This document shows, in pieces, positions 48,007 to 62,500 of a stretch of 64,000 nucleotides of DNA. The notes under the pieces were generated by a model. That model searched no databases and was not told the origin of the DNA. It saw only the letters and a program-made list of their open reading frames with translations. How positions within the stretch are numbered: position 1 is the stretch's first letter; each line of letters starts with the position of its first letter. Origin of the DNA: Aristolochia californica (Eukaryota > Streptophyta > Magnoliopsida > Piperales > Aristolochiaceae); the NCBI GenBank assembly GCA_029961685.1, contig JARWKL010000007.1, forward strand, positions 23,569,013 through 23,633,012. The letters run 5' to 3'. Both the position numbers and the translations under genes were made by a program.

Positions 48007-49351
48007 ACTTGTGTAGAAAAAATCTCCTTCATGTAAAATTCCAAGCTATTAGTGTTGGACTAGTGGAATTTCTGAAACTTGGATAACGAAACAATTGTGT
48101 TCATTTGTGGTGTGTGAATAATTTTTTTTTTAAAATTTTTTATTGTTTTAAATTTTTTTCGTACATCAACAATAAAATTTTCATTTTGTAGTGATCTACT
48201 TGCCTTTTTTTTTTTACGGGATGAAGGGAGAGCGAAAAACTCGAAGTTTTGATTTAAGAAAAAAGTGTACTTCTAAAATGGAAATGCACAATGCAAAAAT
48301 GTAGAGAGAGATAATTCCAAAGAGTGTCTGTATTTTTAAGGGATTGTCAGTTCTTTTTAGTTTTTCTATCTCAGGTTTTGCAATCGTCAGGAAAAGGGGG
48401 TGGCTGGGGATTTTTAACTGGGTGTTGAATTGCAATCCATAAGTCATTTCTTACAAAAATATAGCCCGTTACGCATTATAAATCACTTTACAATCATCTA
48501 TGATTGTAGGTCAAACTTTTGAAAATGGGCAAAATAATGACTTGATAGACTCGGGTAAATATCTCACCGCACGTTCACTTGAGAATTTAATGAGCATTTG
48601 TTATTGTCTTTAAAAGCTTTGGATCGATAGGTCATTTGAATCTTTAACATGCTTCAAGCATGCATATCCATTTTTAAAACATGTGTAGAAAAAATCTCCT
48701 TCAAGTTAAATTCCAAGCTATTCAGTTTGGACAAGTGGAATTTCCCAAACTTGGATAAAAAAACTTTTGTGTTCATTTTTGGTGAGTGAATAAATTTTTT
48801 TTATTTACGTTGGTTATTGTTTTAAATTTTTTCTACACATCAACTATCAAATTTTTATTTTGTTGTGATCTATTTGCCTTTTTTGTTTACAGGTTGAAGT
48901 GAGAGCAGAAACTCAAAGTTCTGATTTAAGAAAAAAGTGTACATCTAAAATGGAAATGCACAATGCAAAAATGTACAGGGAGATAATTCTAAAGAGTGTC
49001 TGTAATTTTTAGGGATCGTTAGCACTTTTTCGTTTTTATCTCTAAGATTTTGTAATCGTCGGGAAAAGGGGGAGGCGGGGGATTTTTAACTGAGGGTTGA
49101 TTTCCAATCCATAAGTCATTTCTTTCAAAAATATAGCCCGTTACGCTTGACAAATCACTTTACCATCATCTGTCATTGTTAGGACAACTTTTTGAAAATG
49201 GGTTAAATAATTGTTTGTTTGACTCGGGCAAATATCCCACCGCACGTTCACTGGAGAATTTAATGAGCGTTTGTTGTTCTCTTTAAAAGCTTTGGATCCA
49301 TAGGTCATTTGACTCTTTCACATGTTTCAAGCATGCATAACTATTTTTAAA
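48007..49351. repeat. Dimer HOR (1.34 kb), copy B
   Basis: Nearly identical to copy A with the same private markers; gataacgaaacaattgtg lies at about 48082. Differences include gatgaagggagagcg here against gatgatgggagaacg in copy A, and ggctgggg against ggcggggg. High identity begins about 85 bp before the phase point of copy A (about 46578), at ttattctctttataaac, which is repeated at about 47921. Confidence 0.9.
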
Positions 49352-50696
49352 ACATGAGTAGAAAAAATCTCCTTCATGTAAAATTCCAAGCTATTAGTGT
49401 TGGACTAGTGAAATTTCTGAAGCTTGGATAACGAAACAATTGTGTTCATTTGTGGTGTGTGAATAAATTTTTTTTTTTACATTTTTTATTGTTTTAAATT
49501 TTTTCCGTACATCAACAATAAAATTTTCATTTTTTAGTGATCTATTTGCCTTTTTTTTTTACGGGATGAAGGGAGAGCGAAAAACTCGAAGTTTTGATTT
49601 AAGAAAAAAGTGTACTTCTAAAATGGAAATGCACAATGCACAAATGTAGAGAGAGATAATTCCAAAGAGTGTCTGTATTTTTTAGGGATTGTCAGCTCTT
49701 TTTAGTTTTTGTATCTCAGGTTTTGCAATCGTCAGGAAAAGGGGGTGGCGGGGGATTTTTAACTGAGTGTTGAATTGCAATCCATAAGTCATTTCTTACA
49801 AAAATATAGCCTGTTACGCATTATAAATCGCTTTACAATCATCTATGATTGTAGGTCAAACTTTTAAAAATGGGCAAAATAATGAGTTGATAGACTCGGG
49901 TAAATATCTCATCGCACGTTCACTTGAGAATTTAATGAGCATTTGTTATTGTCTTTAAAAGCTTTGGATCGATAGGTCATTTGAATCTTTAACATGCTTC
50001 AAGCATGCATATCCATTTTTAAAACATGTGTAGAAAAAATCTCCTTCAAGTTAAATTCCAAGCTATTCAGTTTGGACAAGTGGAATTTCCCAAACTTGGA
50101 TAAAAAAACTTTTGTGGTCATTTTTGGTTAGTGAATAAATTTTTTTTATTTACGTTGGTTATTGTTTTAAATTTTTTCTACACATCAACTATCAAATTTT
50201 TATTTTGTTGTGATCTATTTGCCTTTTTTGTTTACAGGTTGAAGTGAGAGCAGAAACTCAAAGTTCTGATTTAAGAAAAAAGTGTACATCTAAAATGGAA
50301 ATGCACAATGCAAAAATGTACAGGGAGATAATTCTAAAGAGTGTCTGTAATTTTTAGGGATCGTTAGCACTTTTTCGTTTTTATCTCTAAGATTTTGTAA
50401 TCGTCGGCAAAAGGGGAAGGCGGGGGATTTTTAACTAAGGGTTGATTTCCAATCCATAAGTCATTTCTTTCAAAAATATAGCCCGTTATGCTTGACAAAT
50501 CACTTTACAATCATCTGTCATTGTTAGGTCAACTTTTTGAAATTGGGTTAAATAATTGTTTGTTTGACTCGGGCAAATATCCCACCGCACGTTCACTGGA
50601 GAATTTAATGAGCTTTTGTAGTTCTCTTTAAAAGCTTTGGATCCATAGGTCATTTGACTCTTTCACATGTTTCAAGCATGCATAACCATTTTTAAA
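49352..50696. repeat. Dimer HOR (1.34 kb), copy C
   Basis: Third copy, slightly more divergent than A and B. It has gaagcttggataacgaaac near 49418 and keeps the private T-unit markers. The sequences just before it (about 49266-49351) and near its end (about 50611-50696) match each other, including ctctttcacatg and acatgagtag, and differ from the A/B junction. This fits stepwise unequal exchange. Confidence 0.85.
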
Positions 50697-51611
50697 ACAT
50701 GAGTAGAAAAAATCTCCTTCATGTAAAATTCCAAGCTATTACGGTTAGACTAGTGGAATTTCCCAAACTTGGATAACAAAACTTTTGTGTTCATTTGTGG
50801 TGTGTGAATAAATTTTATTTATTTACATTAGTTATTGTTTTAAATTTTTTCCACACATCAACTATAAAATTTTTATTTTGTTGTGTCCTATTTGCCTTTT
50901 TTGTCTACAAGATGAAGGGATAGCGAAAACTCAAAGTTCTGATTTAGGAAAAAAGTGTACATCTAAAATTGAAATGCACTACACACAAATGTTGAGAGAG
51001 ATAATTCCAAAAAGTGTCTGTAATTTTTAGGGATCGTAAGCACTTTTTTGTTTTTATATCTAAGGTTTTGCAATCGTCGGGAAAAGGGGGAGGCGGGGGA
51101 GTATTAACTGAGTGTTGATTTCCAATCCATAAGTCATTTCTTATAAAAAATATAGCCGTTACGCATGACAAATCACTTTACAATCAAATATGATTGTTAG
51201 GTCAAAATTTTTGAAAATGGGTTAAATAATGGCATGTTTGACTCGGGCAAATATCCCACCGCACGTTCACTTGAGAATTTAATGAGTGTTTGTTATTCTC
51301 TTTAAAAGCTTTGGATCCATAGGTCATTTGAATTTTTAACATGTTTCTAGCATGCATATCCATTTTTAAAACATGTGTAGAAAAAATCTCCTTCATGTAA
51401 AATTCCAAGATATAAGTGTTGGACTAGTGGAATTTCCCAAACTTCGATAACAAAACTTTTGTGTTCATTTGTGGTGTGTGAATAAATTTTCTTTATTAAA
51501 TTTTTTATTGTTTTAAATTTTTTCCGTACATCAATAATAAAATTTTCATTTTGTTGTGAACTATTTGCCTTTTTTGTTTATGGGAAGAAGGGACAGCGAA
51601 AAACTCGAAGT

Positions 51612-51628
51612 TTTGATTTTAGAAAATG
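51612..51628. other. ~16-bp deletion in a K unit
   Basis: gattttagaaaatggaa lacks the aaaagtgtacatct segment present in other units. The unit 51371-52027 is 657 bp. Confidence 0.7.
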
Positions 51629-54329
51629 GAAATACACAATGCACAAATGTAGAGAGAGAAAATTATAAAGAGTGTCTATAATTTTTAGGGATAGTAAGCA
51701 GTTTTTCGTTTTTATATCTCAGGTTTTGCAATCGTCAGGACAAGGGGGAGGCGGGGGATTTTTAACTGAGTGTTGACTCCCAAACCAAAAGTCATTTCTT
51801 ACAAAAATATAGCCCGTTATGCATGATAAATCACTTTAAAATCATCGATGATTGTTAAGCCAACGTTTTGCAAATGGGAAAAATAATGGCATGTTTGACT
51901 CAGGTAAATATCCCACAGCAAGTTTACTTGAGAATTTAATGAGCGTTTGTAATTCTCTTTAAAAGCTTTGCATCCATAGCTCATTTGCATCATTAGCATG
52001 TTTCAAACATGCATATCCATTTTTAAAACATGTGTAGAAGAAACCTCTTTCTTGTAAAATTCCAAGCTATCAAGGTTAAACTAGTGGAATTTCCCAAACT
52101 TGGATAACAAAACTTTTGTGGTCATTTGTGTTGTGTGAATAAAATTTTCTTATTTACATTTGTTATTTTTTTAAATTTTTTCCGTACATCAACTCTAAAA
52201 TTTTCATTTTGTTGTGAGCTTTTTGCCTTTTTCGTTTGCAGGATGAAGGGAGAGCGAAAACTCAAAGTTTTGATTTAAGAAAAAAGTGTACATCTAAAAT
52301 GGAAAAGCACAACGCACAAATGTAGAGAGAGATAATTCCAAAGAGTGTCTGTATTTTTTAGGGATTGAAAGCACTTTTTAGTTTTTATATCTCAGGTTTT
52401 GCAATCGTTGGGAAAAGGGGGTGGAGGGGGATTTTTAACTGAGTGTTGAATTGCAATCCATAAGTCATTTCTTAAAAAAATATAGCCCGTTATGCATTAT
52501 AAATCACTTTTAAATTATCTATGATTGTTAGGTAGAATTTTTAAAAATGGGCAAAATAATGACTTGTTAGACTCGGGTAAATATCCCGCCGCACGTTCAC
52601 TTGAGAATTTAATGAGCGTTTGTTATTGTCTTTAAATACTTTGGATCCATAGGTCATTTAAATCTTTAACATGTTTCAAGCATGCATATCCATTTTTAAA
52701 ACATGTGTAGAAAAAATCTCCTTTATGTAAAATTTCAAGCTATTAGGGTTGGACAGTGGACTTTCCCAAACTTGGATAACAAAACTTTTGTGTTCATTTG
52801 TGGTGAGTGAATAAATTTTCTTTATTTAAATTAGTTATTGTTAAATTTTTTCCAAACATTACTATTAAATTTTTATTTTGTTGTGATCTATTTGCCTTTT
52901 TTTTAACGAGATGAAGGGAGAGCGAAAACTCAAAGCTCTGATTTAGGAAAAAAGTGTACATCTAAAATCGAAATGCACAATGCACAAATGTAGAGTGAGA
53001 TAATTCCAAAGAGTGTCTGTAATTTTTAGGGATCGTAAGCACTTTTTCATTTTTATATCCAAGGTTTTGCAATCGTCGGGAAAAGGGGGAGGCGGGGGAT
53101 TTTTAACTGAGTGTTGACTTCCAATCCGTAAGTCATTTCTTACAAAAATATAGTCCGTTACTCATGAAAAATCACTTTACAATCATCTATGATTGTTTGG
53201 TTGCCGTTTTCAAAATGGGCAAAATAATGGCTTGTTTGACTCGGGCAAATATCCCACCGCACGTTCACTTGAGAATTTAATGAGCGTTTGTTATTCTCTT
53301 TAAAAGTTTTGGATCCATAGCTCATTTGCATCTTGAACATGTTTCAAACATGCATATCCATTTTTAAAACATGTGTAGATGAAATCTCTTTCTTGTAAAA
53401 TTCCAAGCTATTAGGGTTAAGCTAGTGGAATTTCCCAAACTTGGATAACAAAACTTTTGTGTTCATTTGTGTTGTGTGAATAAATTTTCTTTATTTACAT
53501 TTTTTATTGTTTTAAATTTTTTTCCATACATCAACTATAAAATTTTCATTTTGTTGTGAGCTTTTTGCCTTTTTTGTTTTCAGGATGAAGGGAGAGCGAA
53601 AACTCTAAGTTTTGATTGAACAAAAAAGTGTATATCTAAAATGGAAAAGCACAATGCACAAATGTGGAGAGAGATAATTCCAAAGAGTGTCTGTATTTTT
53701 TAGGTATTGTAAGCTCTTTTAAGTTTTTATATCTCAGGTTTTGCAATCGTCGGGAAAAGGGGGTGGCGGGGGATTTTTAACTGAGTGTTGAATTGCAATC
53801 CGTAAGTCATTTCTTAAAAAAATATAGCTCGTTACACATTATAAATCACTTTACAATCATCTATGATTGTTAGGTAGAATTTTTGAAAATGGGCAAAATA
53901 ATGACTTGTTAGACTCGGGTAAATATCCCGCCGCACGTTCATTCAAGAATTTAATGGGCGTTTGTAATTCTCTTTAAATGATTGGGATCCATAGGTCATT
54001 TGAATCTTTAACATGTTTCAAGCATGCATATCTATTTTTAAAACATGTGTAGAAAAAATCTCCTTCATGTAAAATTCCAAGCTATTAGGGTTGGACAAGT
54101 GGAATTTCCCATACTTGGATAACAAAACTTTTGTGCTCATTTGTGATGTGTGAATAAATTTTCTTTATTTACATTAGTTATTGTTTTAAATGTTTTCCAC
54201 ACATCAACTATAAAATTTTTATTTTGTTGTGATCTATTTGCCTTTTTTTTTACGGGATGTAGGGAGGGCAAAAACTCAAAGTTATGATTTAAGAAAGAAG
54301 TGTACATCTAAAAAGGATATGCACAATGC

Positions 54330-54632
54330 ACAAATAATTCCAAAGAGTGTCTGTAATTTTTAGGGATCATAAGTACTTTTTTGTTTTTATATCTTAGGTT
54401 TTGCAATCGTTGGGAAAAGGGGGAGACGGGGGATTTTTACCTGAGTGTTGACTTCCAATCCATAGGTCATTTCTTAAAAAAATATAGCCCGTTACGCATG
54501 ACAAATCACTTTACTATCATCTATGATTGTTAGGTCAACTTTTATAAAATGGGCAAAATAATAGCTTGTTTGACTCGGGCAAATATCCCACCGCACGTTC
54601 ACTTGAGAATTTAATGAGGGTTTTTTAAAACT
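54330..54632. other. Two small deletions in one T unit
   Basis: gcacaaataattcc near 54334 lacks gtagagagagat. Gagggttttttaaaac near 54622 lacks the gttattctc part of the second dyad. Together they account for the 650-bp length of unit 54043-54692. Confidence 0.75.
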
Positions 54633-56503
54633 TTGGATCCATAGGTCATTTGAATCTTTAACATGCTTCTAGCATGCATATCCATTTTTAAAACACATGT
54701 AGAAAACATCTCCTCCATGTAAAATTCCAAGATAATTGTGTTGGACTAGTGGAATTTCCAAAAATTGGATAACAAAACTTTTGTGTTCATTTGTGGTGTG
54801 TGAATAAATTTTCTTTATTTACTTTATTGATTGTTTTAAATTTTTTCTGTACATCAACTATAAAATTTTCATTTTGTTGTGATCTATTTGCCTTTTTTGT
54901 TTACAGGATGAAGTGAGAGTGAAAAACTCGAAGTTTTGATTTAAGAAAAAACTGGACATCTTAAATGGAAACGTACAATGCACAAATGTAGAGAGTGATA
55001 ATTCCAAAGAGTGTCTGTATTTTTTAGGGATTGTAAGCACTTTTTCGTTTTTATATCTCTGGTTTTGCATTCGTCGAGAAAAGGGGGAGGCGGAGGATTT
55101 TTAACTGAGTGTTGACTCCCAATCCAAAAGTCATTTCTTACAAAAATATAGCCCGTTATGCATGATAAATCACTTTACAATCATCTATGTTTGTTATTTC
55201 AACTTTTTGCAAATGGGCAAAATAATGGCATGTTTGACTCGGGTAAATATCCCACCCCAAGTTCACTTGAGAATTTAATGAGCATTTTTTATTCTCTTTA
55301 AAAGCTTTGCATCCATAGCTCATTTGCATATTTAACATGTTTCAAACATGCATATGCATTTTTAAAACATGTGTAGAAGAAATAACTTTCCTGTAAAATT
55401 GCTAGCTATTAGGGTTAAACTAGTGGAATTTCCCAAACTCTGATAACAAAACTTTTGTGTTCATTTGTGTTGTGAGAATAAATTTTCTTTATTTACATTT
55501 GTTATTGTTTTAAATTTTTTTCCATACATCAACTATAAAATTTTCATTTTGTTGTCAAGTTTTTGCCATTTTGGTTTTTGGAATGAAGGGAGAGCGAAAA
55601 CTGAAAGTTTTGATTTTAGAAAAAAGTGTACATCTAAAATGGAAAAGCACAATGAACAAATGTACAGAGATATAATTCCAAAGAGTGTCTATATTTTTTA
55701 GGTATTGTAAGCTCTTTTTAGTTTTTATATCTCAGGTTTTACAATCGTCGGGAAAAGGGGATGGCGGGGGATTTTTAACTGAGTGTTGAATTGCAATCCA
55801 TAAGTCATTACTTAAAAAAATATAGCCCGTTATGCATGATAAATCACTTTACAATCATCTATGATTGTTAGGTCAATTTTTTGAAAATGGGCAAAATAAT
55901 GACTTGTTGGACTCGGGTAAAAATCCCACCGCACGTTCACTTGAGAATTTAATGTGCGTTTGTTATACTCTTTAAAATCTTTGGATCCGTAGGTCATTTG
56001 AATCTTTAACATGTTTCAAGCCTGCATATCCATTTTTAAAACATGTGTAGAAAAAAAAACCCTTCATGTAAAATTCCAAGCTATTAGGGTTCGACTAGTG
56101 AAATTTCCCAAACTTGGATAACAAAACTTTTGTGATCATTTGTGGTTTATGAATAATGTTTCTTCATTTACATTAGTTATTGTTTTAAATTTTTTCCACA
56201 CATCAACTATAAAATTTTTATTTTGTTGTGATCTTTTTGCCTTTTTTGTTTACGGGATAAAGGGAGAGCCAAAAACTCGAAGTTTTGATTTATGAATAAA
56301 GTGTACATCTAAAATGGAAATGCACAATGCACAAATTTAGAAAGAGATAATTTTAAAAAGTTTCTGTATTTTTTAGGGATTGTAAGCACTTTTTCGTTTT
56401 TATATCTTAGGTTTTGCAAATGTCGGGAAAAGGTGAAGGCGGGTGATTTTTAACTGAGTGTTGACTCCCAATCCAAAATTCATTTCTTAAAAAAATATTG
56501 CTC

Positions 56504-56518
56504 GTTACGCAAATTGGC
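56504..56518. other. ~47-bp deletion removing the palindrome in a K unit
   Basis: cgttacgc is joined to aaattggcagaataatgg. The lost segment normally contains the 18-bp palindrome and gtcagctttttgc. A gc dinucleotide is common to both edges. The unit 56041-56666 is 626 bp. Confidence 0.8.
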
Positions 56519-59500
56519 AGAATAATGGCATGTTTGACTCGGGTAAATATCCCGCGGCAAGTTCACTTTAGAATGTAATGAGCATTTTTTATTCTCTTTA
56601 AAAGCTTTGCATCCATAGGTCATTTGAATCTTTAACATGTTTCAAGCATGCATATCCATTTTTAAAACATGTGTAGAAAAAATCTCCTTGATGTAAAATT
56701 CCAAACTATTAGGGTTGGACTAGTGGAATTTCCCAAACTTGGATAACAAAACTTTTATGTTCATTTGTGGTGTGTGAATAAATTTTCTTCATTGACAATA
56801 GTTATTGTTTTAAATTTTTTCCACACATCAACTATAAAATTTATATTTTTTTGTGATCTATTTGCCTTTTTTGTTGACGGGATGAAGTGAGAGCGAAAAC
56901 TAAAAGTTCTGATTTAAGAAAAAAGGGCACATGTAAAATGGAAAAGCACAATGCACAAATGTAGAGAGAGATAATTCCAAAGAGTGTCAGTATTTTTAAG
57001 TGGTTGTAAGCCCTTTTTCATTTTTATATATGAGGTTTTGCAATCGTCGGGAAAAGGGGGAGGCGGGGGATTTTTAACAGAGTGTTGAATTGCAATCCAT
57101 AAGTCATTTCTTACAAAAATATAGCTCGTTATGCATGATAAATCACTTTAAAATCATCTATGATTGTTGAGTCAACTTCTTGAATTTAGGCAAAATAATG
57201 GCTCTTTTGACTCGGGCAAATATCCCACCGCATGTTCACTTGAGAATTTAATGAGCGTTTGTTATTCTTTTTAAAAGCTTTGGATCCATAGGTCATTTGA
57301 ATCATTAACATGTTTCAAGCATGCATATCCATTTTTAAAACAAGTGTAGAAAAAATTTCTTTCTTGTAAAATTTCAAGCTATTAGGGTTGGATTAGAGGA
57401 ATTTCCAAAACATGGATAACAAAATTTTTGTGTTCATTTGTGGTGTGTGAATAAATTTTCTTTATTGGCATAAGTTATATTTTTCAATTTTTTCCACTCA
57501 TCAACTATAAAATTTTTATTTTGTTGTGATCTATTTGCCTTTTTTTTTTACGGGATGAAGGGAGAGAGAAAACTCAAAGTTCTGATTTAAGAAAAAAGTG
57601 TACATCTAAAATGGAAATGCACAATGCACAAATGTAGAGAGAGATAATTCCAAAGAGTGTCTGTAATTTGTATGGATTGTAAGCACTTTTTTGGTTTTAT
57701 ATCTATGGTTTTGCAATCGTCGGGAAGAGCGGGAGGCGAGGGATTTTTAACTGAGTGTGTACTTCCAATCCATAAGTCATTTCTTACAAAAATATAGCCC
57801 GTTACGCATGACAAATCACATTACAATCATCTATGATTGTTAGGTCAACTTTTTGAAAATGGGCAAAATAATGGTTTGTTAGACTCGGGCAAATATCCCA
57901 CCACACGTTCACTTGAGAATTTAATGAGCGTTTGTTATTCTCTTTAAAAACTTTGGATCCATAGGTCATTTGAATTTTTAACATGTTTCTAGTATGCATA
58001 TCCATTTTTAAAATATGTGTAGAAAAAATCTCCTTCATGTAAAATTCCAAGATATAAGTGTTGGACTAGTGGAATTTCCCAAACTTGGATAACAAAACTT
58101 TTGTGTTCATTTGTGGTGTGTGAATAAATTATCTTTATTTACTTTTTTTATTGTTTTAAATTTTTTCCGTGAATCAACAATAAAATTTTCATTTTGTTTT
58201 GATCTATTTGCCTTTTTTGTTTACAGAACAAGGGACAGCGAAAAACTCGTTGTTTTGATTTAAGAAAAAACTGTACATCTAAAATGGAAATACACAATGC
58301 ACAAATGTAGAGAAAGATAATTCCAAAGAGTGTTTGTAATTTTTAGGGATTGTAAGTACTTTTTCATTTTTATATCTCAGGTTTTGCAATCATCGGGAAA
58401 AGGGGGAGGCGGGGGATTTTTAACAGAGTATTGACTCCCAATCCAAAAGTCATTTTTTAAAAAAATAAAGCCTGTTACGCATGATAAAGCACTTTACAAT
58501 ACTCTATGATTATTATGCCAGCTTTTTACAAATGGGCAAAATAATGGCGTGTTGCACTCGGGTAAATATCCCACTGCAAGTTCACTTGAGAATTTTAATG
58601 AGCATTTGCAATTCTGTTTAAAAGCTTTGCATCCATAGCTCATTTACATCATTAACATGTTTCAAACAGGCATATCCTTTTTTAAAACATGTGTAGAAGA
58701 AACCTCTTTCTTGTAAAATTCCAAGCTATGAAGGTTAAACTAGTGGAATTTCCCAAACTTGGATAACAAAACTTTTGTGGTAATTTGTGTTGTGTGAATA
58801 AATTTTACTTATTTACATTTTTTATTGTTTTAAATTTTTTCCATAGATGAACTATAAAATTTTGATTTTGTTGTGAGTTTTTTGCCTTTTTTTGGTTTCG
58901 GGATGAAGGGAGAACGAAATATCAAAGTTTTGATTTAAGAAAAAAGTGTACATCTAAAATGGAAAAGCACAATGTACAAATGTAGAGAGAGATAATTCCA
59001 AAGAGTGTCTATATTTTTTAGGGATTGTAAGCTCTTTTTATTTTTTATATCTTAGGTTTTGCAATCATCGGGAAAAGGGGGTGACGGGGGATTTTTAACT
59101 GAGTGTTGAATTGCAATCTATAAGTCATTTCTTACAAAAATACAGCCCGTTACGCATGATAAATCACTCTATAATCATCTATGATTGTTATGTCAAATTT
59201 TTGAAAATGGGAAAAATAATGATTTGTTTGACTCTGGTAAATATCCCACCGCACGTTCACTTTAGAATTTAATGAGCGCTTGTTATTCTCTTTAGATGTT
59301 TTGGATCCATAGGTCATTTGAATCTTTAACATGTTTCAAGCATGCATATCCATTTTTAAAACATGTGTAGAAAAAATCTCCTTCATGTAAAATTCCAAGC
59401 TATTGGGGTTGGACAAGCGGAATTTCCCAAACTTGGATAACAAAAATTTTGTGTTCATTTGTGGTGTGTGAATAAATTTTTTTTATTTACATTAGTTATT

Positions 59501-62500
59501 TTTTAAAATTTTTTCCATACCTTACTATTAAATTTTTATTTTGTTGTGAACTGTTTGCCTTTTTTTTTTACGGGATGAAGGGAGAGCGAAAACTCAAAGT
59601 TCTGATTTAAGAAAAAAGTGTACATCTGAAATGGAAATGCACAATGCACAAATGTAGAGAGAGATAATTCCAAAGAGTGTCAGTAATTTTTAGGGATCAT
59701 AAGTACTTTTTCATTTTTATATCGAAGGTTTTGCAATCGTCGGGAAATGGGGGAGGCGGGAGATTTTCAACTGACTGTTGACTTCCAATCCATAAGTCAT
59801 TTCTTACAAAAATATAGTCCGTTACTCATGACAAATCACTTTACAATCATCTATGATTGTTCGGTTGCCGTTTTCAAAATGGGCAAAATAATGGATTGTT
59901 TGACTCGGGCAATTATCCCACCGCACGTTCACTTGAGAATTTAATGAGCGTTTGTTATTCTCTTTAAAAGCTTTGGATCCATAGCTCATTTGCATCTAGA
60001 ACATGTTCCTAGCATGCATATCCATTTTTAAAACAATTGTAGAAAAAATCTCCTTCATGTAAATTGCCAAGATATTAGTGTTGGGCTAGTGGAATTTCCC
60101 AAACTTGGATAACAAAACTTTTGTGCTCATTTGTGGTGTGTGAATAAATTTTATTCATTTACATTAGTTATCATTTTAAATTTTTTCCACACATCAACTA
60201 TAAAATTTTTATTTTTTGTGATCTATTTACATTTTTTGTTTACGGGTTAAAGGGAGAGCGAAAAACTTGAAGTTTATATTTATGAAAAATGTGTACATCT
60301 AAAATGGAGATGCACAATGCACAAATGTAGAAAGAGACAATTCCAAAGAGTGTATGTAATTTTTAGGGATTTTAAGCATTTTTTCATTTTTATATCTCAG
60401 GTTTTGCAAACGTCGCGAAAAGGTGGAGGCGGAGGATTTTTAACTGAGTGTTGACTCCCAATCTAAAATTCATTTCTTAATAAAATATATCCCATTACGC
60501 AGGATAAATCACTTTACAATCATCTATGATTGTTAATGTAACTTTTTGCAAGTGTGCAGAATAATAGCATGTTTGACTCGGGTAAATATCCCACCGCAAG
60601 TTCACTTTAGAATTTAATGAGCGTTTGTTATTCTCTTTAAAAGCTTTGCATCCATTGGTCATTTGAATCTTTAACATGTTTCAAGCATGCATATCCATTT
60701 TTAAAACATGTGTAGAAAAAATCTCCTTCATGTAAAATTCCAAGATATTAGGGTTGGACTAGTGGAATTTCCCAAACTTGGATAACAATAATTTTGTGTT
60801 CATTTGTGGTGTGTGAATAAATTTTCTTCATTGACATTATTTATTGTTTTAAATTTTTTCCACACATCAACTATAAAATTTTTATTTTGTTGTGATCTTT
60901 TTGCCTTTTTTGTTTACGGGATGAAGTGAGAGCGAAAACTCAAAGTTTTTATTTAAGAAAAAAGTGTACATCTAAAATGGTAAAGCACAATGCACTAATG
61001 TAGAGAGAGATAATTCCAAAGAGTGTCAGTATTTTTTAGGGGTTGTAAGCCCTTTTTCGTTTTTATTTCTCAGGTTTTGCAATCGTCAGGAAAAGGGGGA
61101 GGCAGGGGATTTTTAACTGAGAGTTGAATTGCAATCCATAAGTCATTTCTAACAATAATATAGCTCATTAAGCATTATAAATCACTTTAAAATCATCTAT
61201 GATTGTTGGGTAACTTTTTGAATATGGGTAAAATAATTGCTCTTTTGACTCAGGCAAATATCCCACCACACATTCACTTGAGAATTTAATGAGCATTTGT
61301 TATTCTTTTTAAAATCTTCCGATCCATAGGTCATTTGAATCATTAACATGTTTCAAGCATGCATATCCATTTTTAAAACATGTGTAGAAAAAATCTCTTT
61401 CTTGTAAAATTCCAAGCTATTAGGGTTGGACTAGTGGAATTTCCAAAACAAGGATAACAAAACTTTTGTGTTCATTTGTGGTGTGTGAATAAATTTTCTT
61501 TATTTACATTAGTTATTGTTTTAAATTTTTTCCACACATCAACAATAAAAATTTTATTTTGTTGTGATCTTTTTGCCTTTTTTGATTATGGGATGAAGGG
61601 AGAGCGAAAACTAAAAGATTTGATTTAAGAAAAAAGTGTACATCTAAAATGAAAATGCACAATGCACAAATGTAGAGAGAGATAATTCAAAAGAGTTTCT
61701 GTAATTTTTAGGGATCGTAAGCAGTTTTTCGTTTTTATATCTATGGTTTTGCAAATGAAGGGAAAAGGGGGAGGCGGGGGATTTTTAACTAAGTGTTGAC
61801 TTCCAATCGATAAGTCATTTCTTACAAAAATATAGCCCGATACGCACGACAAATCACTTTACAATCATTTATGTTTGTTAGATCAACTTTTTGAAAATGG
61901 GCAAAATAATGACTTGTTAAACTCGGGTAAATATCCCACCGCACGTTCACTTGAGAATTTAATGAGCGTTTGTTATTCTCTTTAAAAACTTTGGATCCAT
62001 AGGTCATTTGAATCTTTAACATGTTTCTGACATGCATATCCATTTTTAAAACATGTGTAGAAAAAATCTCCTTCCTGCAAAATTCAAAGCTATTAGTGTT
62101 GGACAACTGGAATATCCCAAACTTGGATAACAAAATGTTTGTGTTCATTTGTGGTGTGTGAATCAATTTTCTTTATTGAAATTAGTTATTGTTTTAAATT
62201 TTTTCCACATCAACTTTAAAATTTTTAATTTTTTGTGATGTATTTGCCTTTTTTGTTTACGGGATGAAGGGAGAGCGAAAACTCAAAGTTCTGATTTAAG
62301 AAAAAAGTGTACATCTAAAAATGAAATGCAGAATGCACAAATGTAGAGAGAGATAATTCCTAAGAGTGTAAGTAATTTTTAGGGATCGTAAGCACTTTTT
62401 CGTTTTTATATCTAAGGTTTTGCAATCGTCGGGAAAAGAGGGAGGCGGGGGATTTTTAACTGAGTGTTGAATTCCAATCCATAAGTCATTTCTTAAAAAA

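Larger units (their letters stand above)
50697..56040. repeat. Block 10: T-K-N-T-N-T-K-N
   Basis: Unit boundaries are 50697, 51371, 52028, 52701, 53369, 54043, 54693 and 55367. Units 51371-53368 (K-N-T) share private markers with 58013-60032, about 6.66 kb away: aaacctctttcttg, cattactatt/ccttactatt, and gttgccgttttcaaaatggg. The K unit at 51371 is 657 bp (about 16 bp missing near 51620). The T unit at 54043 is 650 bp (gaps near 54334 and 54622). Confidence 0.7.
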
